Part shown: piece after piece, positions 58,228-64,000 of the stretch
Layout of the letters: each line of letters begins with the position of its first letter
Numbering within the stretch: the stretch's first letter is position 1
DNA from: an uncultured Clostridia bacterium
Lineage (GTDB): Bacteria; Bacillota; Clostridia; Peptostreptococcales; Anaerovoracaceae
NCBI GenBank assembly: GCA_937900415.1
Contig: CALCEY010000005.1
Span: 65,992 to 129,991 of the forward strand
DNA length: 64,000 bases
Reading direction: 5' to 3'
Made by a program: the position numbers and the translations under genes
Notes under the pieces: generated by a model
Database searches by the model: none
What the model was told of the DNA's origin: nothing
The model's input: the letters and a program-made list of their open reading frames with translations, nothing else

Positions 58228-61200
58228 AACAGTTCAAGAAGGTTCTCGGAAACCTTTTCAAATATCCCCGAGGCAGAGCGGTCGACGATACGAACGTCGG
58301 TATAATCCTTTTTCCAGTTAGAAAGCTTCATCGACAGGCTTATTATTCCTATATTGGCCCCTTCTTTTAAATCCTTCAGATCCGCCTGCTTCATTCGGCC
58401 CAGAATACCAAGAATCTGTAAAAGGATAAAAGTCTGCTTAAAAACATCAAGGTTTTCAAAATCATCGGTATGCAGGCGCAATTTCTTTAGCAACGTATTG
58501 TTGTCAGGTCTCGTATTATAAGGCCACGATGACAGTTTTTGAATATAGAGGTTATATAATGCTGTATTGTATTTTTGGTTTACTCCATCATATTTTTCAT
58601 CCGGTACGAAGTTCTTGTTCTTTTTGTACTTTTCGGAAAGCCTTTCCAGTTTCTTTATATAGACTTCATTTTCAGGAGAAGTCATGAAAGGCATCATATT
58701 CATTAAGCCGATTCTATCCGTAGAAGCTTTTCCTCTGATGCAATAGCAGGCTCCATCGAGAGACAGCATTGTGTAAACCTTGAGGACTCGCTTATTTAAA
58801 AGAATTTCAATCTCGCTTGCTTTGCCGCCCAGTTCATCTGCAACATAGCTCAAAGCAAAAACGTCATCAGCCATAAATTTTGCCAGATGCAACAGTTTAA
58901 TCGGTACCAAGCTAATCTGTGCTTTTTTCCCCTCCTTATATTTCACCAGTACAAAGCCGGAAACGGTTGCACCGTTATAGCCGCCGTAAATCTCGGTTGG
59001 TCTCCCTTTTTTCAAAGGGATCAGATCCTTTGCGGCAGAGAGCGGATTTTGGTCAAAAAACCCGCCGTTTTGTCCCGAATGTTTTAAATAGGAATACATC
59101 GTCATATGCGCAGTGTTCTTCCTTACGGCTTTAACAACACGCTCCTTGTCATGAACTCCGCTCCACACGGTTTCCCCGCCGCATATGACAGGCTGTGTGA
59201 ATACGATTTCTACTTTAGCATTGTTCTTCTCGTTTATACGCCAAAACTGTCTGCTGAATTTAGAATGCCATACATTTCCTGCAACGATATTAAGGTATGC
59301 GTCCTTTGCATGGTGCAAATCGTTGACGGTGCGGGACTTCAGCAAACCGAATTGCTGTCTGAAATCCGATACCAAGCCCGCCTTGACGTAAATTACTTCC
59401 GATGCGGGATACAGCTCCTTCAGCATAGCTGCCGCTGCTTTTGCGGATTGTCTTGTTTCTACGAGCTGGCGATTGATAAATTCAAACTTTTCTTCCTCAG
59501 TAAAAGGTGTTGTTCTAATAAGCCTTTTAAATTTTTCGTCACTGATAAGATTCAGCTTGTTCAAGCGCTCCCAATATCTCCTCATGTTTTTTTGAATCGC
59601 AGGCGATACGGGAAAACTGTCGCTCTTCTCGCCGTTCGCTTTGGATTCCACTAATATCTTGTTATTTATAACACTGTCATCCTTAACGAAACTGCGAGGA
59701 TAGATATGTTCGATATTATATTTACCGTCGCCTGAAATCAGAGATTCGATATTGATGCTCTCTCCCGTATACAGACACTTTCCGAGCTGTATAAAATAAA
59801 GGAAAAGCTTGTCGCTTTGGATCAGATTGTTTGCCTTTTCTCCCCATTTTTCCAGCTGTTCGGTCAAGCGCCGTATATCTTCGTCTTTTATTTTTTCATA
59901 AAATTCATAAACTTGCGCAAGTCTTGTCTTCGTCCGTTTCCCTTTTTGCTCTTCACTTCCGCCCCTCGCCATCTCGATAAAAATTCGTTCGGGTGCGCAG
60001 CCCTGTACTTTAACTATGTCTTTCAAAATATCAAGAGTACGTATAATCGGACGTTTAGCTGCGTTTGAAACATACATTTCATCAAGACGTTCCGAAATGC
60101 TTTTTGAATTGAGGCCGTAATATTCTTTGACGCTTGCTTCTATTTGTTCCGAAAAGCTGAAACTCTCCGATAAAATCTGCATTAAATTGCAGTTGGTTTC
60201 CCACATAGCTCTGAGAACAGAAGTATATATTTCTCCTGTTTTTTTATTCACGCCTTCGATACCGCACAGTAATTTTTTTGACAGTCTGCCAAAATTTTTG
60301 AATTTCAATCCGCAGATATATTTCACATCTTCTTCGGGAAGAATGGAATATTCTCTCTCCATCCATGAGGAAAATCTTTTTTTATCCTCGGAATATGTGG
60401 CCCGGCTAATAATCCGTTCTGCGTCCGCATGCGAAAGCAATCCATTTTCTATAAGCTTTTGGAATTGAATAAAAGGTTTGAGCGAGGATTTAACCGTAAC
60501 ATCAAGGCCGCTGATTACGCCGTCCTTATCCATGAGATTGTTGGATATAAGATAATCTCTGATACGCTTTGGCGTAACCTTCATAGTCTTCTTGAAAACA
60601 TCGTTGTATATACTTTGCTTGTCCTCGACGGAAATGCTGTTACCGTTAATTTTAATGTTATTGATTTCGTTTAAAACCTCAAAAGCACTGTAAATCATCG
60701 AGCATTTAGGCAAAACATCCTCACCCGGCAGATAGGAGCATGAATTTGTAAGTCTTGCGATAAATGCGTTCTCGCTGGCTTCTAAATCCACCATGCTGTT
60801 GAAATTCCAAGGATATATTTTTCCTTCCGCTTTGCGAATCATCCAGTGATTATATTTTGAACTGCTTTTTTCTCTCAACGGCCCTACATAATACGGCACT
60901 CTGAACTCAAATACAGAAAGCACCTTTTCCGCAACGGTGACGTTGTTTTCATCGGCAGCATTTAAGAAATGCAAATACGCTTTTGCGTTTTCAAGAAGCT
61001 TGTTTAACTCGAACCAATATAGCTGATACGGTATAACACGGTTTTCGCCGTCAACTTGCTTTGGCATGAAATCGTTGGATTCAAGACGAGCCTTCATACG
61101 GCTGTATTCTTGAAGATCCGTTTCATCCGGTGTTACGGATTTAAAAACGGAAGAAATATACTTACAGAAAGTTTCTCTGTCAGCGGATTTTTTTGCCTTA

Positions 61201-62318
61201 TCCTTGTTATTTGATGTTTTATTTTTACCTATGTATGCAACATAATTCACTTCAATGTTATTTGAGCGGAAGATTTCATTATATTTTTCGGGCATATACT
61301 TTTTGACAAAGCTTTTCAGCGTTTTCAAATCCCTCTGATGCTGAAGATAGGCTTCGACCTTCGCCTCGGAAACAGTCTTTTTTCCTTTAAGCATATCTGC
61401 CAGCACGGACCAGTCATAAACCGACTTTAATACATGTATGAGTGCCGAATCATCGCCGATGCTTTGCATAATATCGGCAAGCTTTTCATCATCCATATTT
61501 AAAGCAACAGATTTTTCTTCAAGCTCTGCATAATCCTCTTTGCCGAAAAGCTCTCTCAATCCGACCTTTCCGCCGCATAACAGTTTTATCACAAGCTCAT
61601 AATTGTATTCGTATTCTTCATTTACAAGCTTAGGCGCTTTTCGTTTGCCGAATAAGGCTTCAGTCACGACTTTTACTTTTTTAGTAACGCTCTGCTTGCT
61701 TTTTAAAGCCTCCGCAAAAGCATTAAGGTCTGCATCATCTTTCCATGGGAGTTCGTATTCTTTGTCACGTTGAATAAAATCCGTAAGTTCTTTATACACG
61801 GCTCCGAAATCCGTAACCGCATCAACATTATCTTTATCTACCTCGCTGAGGAAATGTCCTCTGTGCGCAACAAGCCAGGCACAAGCGATATATACCAGCC
61901 TGACGTCGTGATATTCTTTGTTCTCCATCAATTCAACAATAAGGTGGTGGATTGTCGGATATTTTGCGGCATATTTCTTTTGTTCATCGTAGGAATCAAA
62001 CAGGCGTACCTTATCTTTATCTGTCTCCGGATAAAGATAGCTTTCTTTGATTCTCTGAAAAAAGCGTGGATCTTTTTTGCAGACTTCCTCCGCAAATAAA
62101 TCCATTATCAGCCGAACTCGCTGCTGTCTTCTGTCCAGTCTTCTGCGAGCAGTACGGAAGGCTCTGCGTCCTGCGGAAGCTTGTGCTTCGTCGAAAAGAG
62201 TGATTCCCCACATATCATTTCCTTTGAATTTACACAAATTGTACTTCTCATCTGTTACCGCATAACCAACGGAATTTGTACCTATGTCAAGTCCTACATA
62301 ATATTTTGCATTTTTCAT
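58224..62318 (-). CDS. cas9: CRISPR-associated endonuclease Cas9, type II-A
   Basis: A 1364-residue RNA-guided DNA endonuclease, close in length to Streptococcus pyogenes Cas9. RuvC-I is YYVGLDIGTNSVGYAV with catalytic Asp11; the arginine-rich bridge helix RRAFRTARRRLDRRQQRVRL follows. RuvC-II is IFIEMARGG, the HNH centre is NIEHIYPRSF with His871, and RuvC-III is LHHAKDAYLN with His1003 and Asp1006. All catalytic residues are present, so the protein should be active. GGGAGG lies nine bases before the ATG. It heads the cas9-cas1-cas2-csn2 operon. The PAM cannot be read from the sequence. Confidence 0.98.
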   Translation of the reverse strand: MKNAKYYVGLDIGTNSVGYAVTDEKYNLCKFKGNDMWGITLFDEAQASAGRRAFRTARRRLDRRQQRVRLIMDLFAEEVCKKDPRFFQRIKESYLYPETDKDKVRLFDSYDEQKKYAAKYPTIHHLIVELMENKEYHDVRLVYIACAWLVAHRGHFLSEVDKDNVDAVTDFGAVYKELTDFIQRDKEYELPWKDDADLNAFAEALKSKQSVTKKVKVVTEALFGKRKAPKLVNEEYEYNYELVIKLLCGGKVGLRELFGKEDYAELEEKSVALNMDDEKLADIMQSIGDDSALIHVLKSVYDWSVLADMLKGKKTVSEAKVEAYLQHQRDLKTLKSFVKKYMPEKYNEIFRSNNIEVNYVAYIGKNKTSNNKDKAKKSADRETFCKYISSVFKSVTPDETDLQEYSRMKARLESNDFMPKQVDGENRVIPYQLYWFELNKLLENAKAYLHFLNAADENNVTVAEKVLSVFEFRVPYYVGPLREKSSSKYNHWMIRKAEGKIYPWNFNSMVDLEASENAFIARLTNSCSYLPGEDVLPKCSMIYSAFEVLNEINNIKINGNSISVEDKQSIYNDVFKKTMKVTPKRIRDYLISNNLMDKDGVISGLDVTVKSSLKPFIQFQKLIENGLLSHADAERIISRATYSEDKKRFSSWMEREYSILPEEDVKYICGLKFKNFGRLSKKLLCGIEGVNKKTGEIYTSVLRAMWETNCNLMQILSESFSFSEQIEASVKEYYGLNSKSISERLDEMYVSNAAKRPIIRTLDILKDIVKVQGCAPERIFIEMARGGSEEQKGKRTKTRLAQVYEFYEKIKDEDIRRLTEQLEKWGEKANNLIQSDKLFLYFIQLGKCLYTGESINIESLISGDGKYNIEHIYPRSFVKDDSVINNKILVESKANGEKSDSFPVSPAIQKNMRRYWERLNKLNLISDEKFKRLIRTTPFTEEEKFEFINRQLVETRQSAKAAAAMLKELYPASEVIYVKAGLVSDFRQQFGLLKSRTVNDLHHAKDAYLNIVAGNVWHSKFSRQFWRINEKNNAKVEIVFTQPVICGGETVWSGVHDKERVVKAVRKNTAHMTMYSYLKHSGQNGGFFDQNPLSAAKDLIPLKKGRPTEIYGGYNGATVSGFVLVKYKEGKKAQISLVPIKLLHLAKFMADDVFALSYVADELGGKASEIEILLNKRVLKVYTMLSLDGACYCIRGKASTDRIGLMNMMPFMTSPENEVYIKKLERLSEKYKKNKNFVPDEKYDGVNQKYNTALYNLYIQKLSSWPYNTRPDNNTLLKKLRLHTDDFENLDVFKQTFILLQILGILGRMKQADLKDLKEGANIGIISLSMKLSNWKKDYTDVRIVDRSASGIFEKVSENLLELL

Positions 62319-62319
62319 A

Positions 62320-62348
62320 TTGACAAAACCTCCCTTGGGGATTATATT
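62320..62348 (+). promoter_or_regulatory. predicted tracrRNA promoter
   Basis: TTGACA (62320-62325), a 17-base spacer and TATATT (62343-62348) on the plus strand. The -35 lies one base from the cas9 start codon, and the -10 overlaps a minus-strand TATAAT (62341-62346) that could serve cas9. Transcription would begin near 62355. Confidence 0.7.
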
Positions 62349-62354
62349 CTAAGT

Positions 62355-62473
62355 ATAATTTATATTCCTTATAAATTACACTACGAGTTCAAATAAAAGA
62401 ATTCTCAAATCGTCGGCTCAGCCGATTGCACAGCGTGTGCGCAATCATGGATCTCTTTGGAGGTCTTTTTTTT
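62355..62473 (+). ncRNA. predicted tracrRNA of the type II-A system
   Basis: An anti-repeat at about 62367-62394 pairs with the crRNA repeat: TTTGA, a bulge, the 12-base block GTAGTGTAATTT and TAAGG match after complementing. Downstream are a hairpin TCGGC-TCA-GCCGA (62413-62425), a second hairpin GATTGCACA/TGTGC-GCAATC with a 2-base bulge (62424-62446) and a terminator GATCTC/GAGGTC with eight T residues (62450-62473). The RNA is on the strand opposite cas9. Ends are inferred from promoter and terminator; length about 119 nt. Confidence 0.82.
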
Positions 62474-62594
62474 GATCAATTCCAAGATTGTCATGTCATC
62501 CAGTATACAATCTAAGCAGCGGGAACTCGCTGAGGATTCCTCTGCTTTTGCAAACTCGGGATAATTGATAATACCAAGTTTTTTCAAGCGCCAT
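62405..62594 (-). pseudogene. frameshifted small gene overlapping the tracrRNA terminator
   Basis: An ATG at 62594 has GGAGG six bases upstream and begins MALEK, but that frame stops after 32 codons. One frame over, from the same A-run (GAAAAAACTT), a protein-like sequence continues: LGIINYPEFAKAEESSASSR, then CLDCILDDMTILELIKKK, ending near 62405. The simplest reading is a small gene broken by a change in the A-run. TATAAT lies upstream. It resembles no family that I recognise, and its 3' part lies antisense to the tracrRNA. Confidence 0.35.
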
Positions 62595-62745
62595 ACCACA
62601 CCTCCAAAAATAAATTATAGAGTTACCATAACTAATTAAACTGCCGCAGCAAAAAGTAAAACTCACGATAAACAAGTCAAACACCCGCAGGCTTTGTTGC
62701 CTGTCACCGATTATATTTTCGGTATGTATATTCATTTGATTCGAT

Positions 62746-63033
62746 TTACTTTAAATTTTGCACAATCTGAGGATTTTGCGCTTCACGGTATAATGCAAGC
62801 GGATCACTGACTAACATCATATGCGAATAAAGGCTTTCAATCCACTGTACATCCTTTGAATCGCATATATTTTCTTCGGTACGGCCCAGCTCGTGTACGA
62901 TTTGATTTCTGACCCGGCGATAATGCTTCAGCTATTTTAAATTTTCGTTCCACTCCGGCACATAACATGCTCCGTTTAGTGCCTTAATCATTTCATCAAT
63001 ATAAACTGATAAACCGTGATTGTCGTTATACAT
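62746..63033 (-). pseudogene. small gene split by an in-frame stop (possible HEPN-like protein)
   Basis: From an ATG at 63033 the frame reads MYNDNHGLSVYIDEMIKAL and NGACYVPEWNENLK, then a TAG (62932-62934), and continues in the same frame with LKHYRRVRNQIVHELGRTEE, ICDSKDVQWIESLYSHMML and SDPLALYREAQNPQIV to a TAA at 62746. The two parts clearly form one protein of about 95 residues. RNQIVH fits the Rx4H pattern of HEPN domains, but this is a weak signal. It follows the XRE gene in the same direction, 57 bases on. Confidence 0.5.
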
Positions 63034-63089
63034 CTCACTGCACAGTTTTCAAGTTTTTTATACGAGTCAATAAAATCCCATTCTTACAC

Positions 63090-63302
63090 CTATCTTGTTT
63101 TTCCGGGAACAAACTCCATAATATCGCCCACATTGCAATTAAGAGCGGAGCAAACCTTGCGTAAGGTGTCCACCTGGACAGACTCATTCCTGCCCATCTT
63201 CGCCATAGCATTGGAAGTGATGCCGGATAACTTTGCAAGCTCGGTTTTTTTAAGCCCTCTATCAATGAGTAATTTCCATAATTTATTATAACTGATAGTC
63301 AT
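63090..63302 (-). CDS. small XRE-family transcriptional repressor
   Basis: A 70-residue helix-turn-helix protein: ISYNKLWKLLIDRGLKKTELAKLSGITSNAMAKMGRNESVQVDTLRKVCSALNCNVGDIMEF in order. This one-domain form is common in mobile elements and beside small toxin-like genes. The ATG at 63302 has GGAGG six bases upstream; a longer frame to 63443 lacks a signal and starts upstream of the promoter. It lies upstream of the broken gene at 62746-63033. Confidence 0.85.
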   Translation of the reverse strand: MTISYNKLWKLLIDRGLKKTELAKLSGITSNAMAKMGRNESVQVDTLRKVCSALNCNVGDIMEFVPGKTR

Positions 63303-63414
63303 GTAAAACCTCCGAAAGTCAGTATATATAATGCTTCTGCCGCAAAACAAGTATGCCTGCGGTATTTCGGCGGCAGCGTTTTTGCGTAGAAGACTAACAA
63401 TATAAATTTTTCTA

Positions 63415-63443
63415 ATTCTACCACACTTTGCAAATATCTTCAA
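63415..63443 (-). promoter_or_regulatory. promoter of the XRE gene
   Basis: Minus-strand TTGAAG (63438-63443), a 17-base spacer and TAGAAT (63415-63420). Transcription would start near 63408 and leave about 105 bases of leader to the ATG at 63302. Confidence 0.6.
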
Positions 63444-63755
63444 TTATTTTCAAAATAAAATTGAATTTCTCAATTTTATATGCGTTTAAAATTTCCCTCC
63501 CCTCCGTCCTTTCTATACGAGGGAAAGGCCTGTTATACGCCTTGTTTTCCCGGTTTCAAACTCGTTATAGCCACAGCGTCTCATGAACATCCAAATATTC
63601 TGCCAAGTCCGGCTCTAAGTCACCGTTAATTTCGATTTGCTTTTCACTTACCAAATGTGAGCGCCTTTTTCATCCTGCTAGTATTAACCGCCGTAATAGT
63701 GTACTTGCCGCTTTTCATATAGTATATTAACTATTCTTGAAAGGGGGGGCTGATT
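63444..63755. other. junction region with a gene fragment
   Basis: No intact gene. On the minus strand about 63560-63680 can be read as HLVSEKQIEINGDLEPDLAE and YLDVHETLWL before a stop, with an upstream stop close by, so it looks like the C-terminal remnant of an unidentified gene. The right part holds AT-rich sequence (AGTATATTAACTATTC) and GGGGGG before the next start codon. This is probably the edge of the element that carries the serine recombinase. Confidence 0.4.
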
Positions 63756-63905
63756 ATGACAAATAACGAAAAATCCAAAAATATTTGTAGTAGTATTTTC
63801 AAAAGCGGCGAAAATACGACTACCAAAAGCCAATTCACAAAAAAATGGATTGAGCTTATCAATAAATCAGAAAAAAATAAAGGGATAACCGCGGCGCAAC
63901 GATAA
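63756..63905 (+). CDS. small element-encoded protein upstream of a serine recombinase
   Basis: A 49-residue frame beginning MTNNEKSKNICSSIFKSGEN and containing TTTKSQFTKKWIELINKSEK. Proteins with a TTTKxxFTxxWIELIN core precede serine recombinase genes in several clostridial integrative elements, from memory. A G7 run with GGGGGGGCTGATT directly before the ATG serves as the ribosome binding site. It is 70 bases upstream of the recombinase start. Function unknown. Confidence 0.6.
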   Translation: MTNNEKSKNICSSIFKSGENTTTKSQFTKKWIELINKSEKNKGITAAQR

Positions 63906-63975
63906 TGGCAAACTTCCTCTTTTATGGTATATCCCGATTAGAGGCCGCTTGTTTTATCTTTAAGGAGATATGAAC

Positions 63976-64000
63976 ATGAAAGTAGCTATTTACTGCCGCT
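63976..64000 (+). CDS. serine recombinase (partial, first eight codons)
   Basis: ATG AAA GTA GCT ATT TAC TGC CGC reads MKVAIYCR, the standard N-terminus of large serine recombinases of integrative elements. AAGGAG lies eight bases upstream. The catalytic serine and everything after residue 8 lie outside the window, so the call rests on these residues and on the small gene before it. Confidence 0.6.

Overview
The window comes from a spore-forming, low-to-moderate GC member of the Clostridia. The evidence is a spoIIGA-sigE-sigG cluster with an exact Spo0A box upstream, a cotJ spore-coat operon, BMP-type nucleoside uptake genes, strong GGAGG ribosome binding sites and many short U-tract terminators. 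Genus is not decidable from the sequence alone; an Anaerovoracaceae/Eubacteriales-like anaerobe would fit. No rRNA or tRNA gene was seen.

Layout: 1-3504, minus strand: nucleoside-type ABC importer (lipoprotein, ATPase, truncated permease). 3890-12400: a 2332-residue surface adhesin, a 593-bp segment bounded by two identical 20-bp sites in inverted orientation, and a tyrosine recombinase. I read this as a phase-variation switch: the only strong promoter found in the segment now points away from the adhesin, so the sequenced orientation looks OFF. 12701-16559: GGGtGRT protein, NifU-like scaffold and wall-anchored nucleotidase. 16738-20322: O-acyltransferase (MBOAT), SGNH esterase, ECF sigma and RsiV-like anti-sigma factor in one coupled operon, probably lysozyme-responsive wall O-acetylation. 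20471-22876: sporulation sigma cluster. 23172-35716: mixed housekeeping genes (ferritin, Spx-like protein, lipid kinase, M29 peptidase, VanG-type ligase, uracil-DNA glycosylase, ELP3-like radical SAM, ACT and PFL proteins, D-cysteine desulfhydrase), with an 82-bp tandem repeat array at 28976-29303. 35840-44216: acyl-CoA synthetase with an E2-like acyltransferase, a complete polyamine transporter with its cupin regulator, and an AEC transporter. 44341-46866: a membrane-anchored cohesin-like protein beside a GH25 muramidase carrying a dockerin. 46895-54498: aldo/keto reductase, small alarmone synthetase, a PLP enzyme and hydrolase, a second MBOAT/SGNH pair, and a KdpDE-like two-component system. 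54666-55648: cotJABC, with cotJC truncated at the edge of the next module.

55707-62473 is a complete type II-A CRISPR-Cas locus: array, leader ending in ATTTGAG, csn2, cas2, cas1 and cas9, plus a tracrRNA that I predict on the opposite strand just upstream of cas9, with its own promoter, three hairpins and a U8 terminator. From 62405 to the right edge the DNA is accessory in character: two broken small genes, an XRE repressor, a small element-type protein and the first codons of a serine recombinase that runs out of the window.

The genes share a cell-surface theme: phase-variable adhesin, anchored nucleotidase, two O-acylation modules, cohesin-dockerin muramidase and a VanG-like ligase. All functional calls rest on recognised motifs and gene order; no database search was run.
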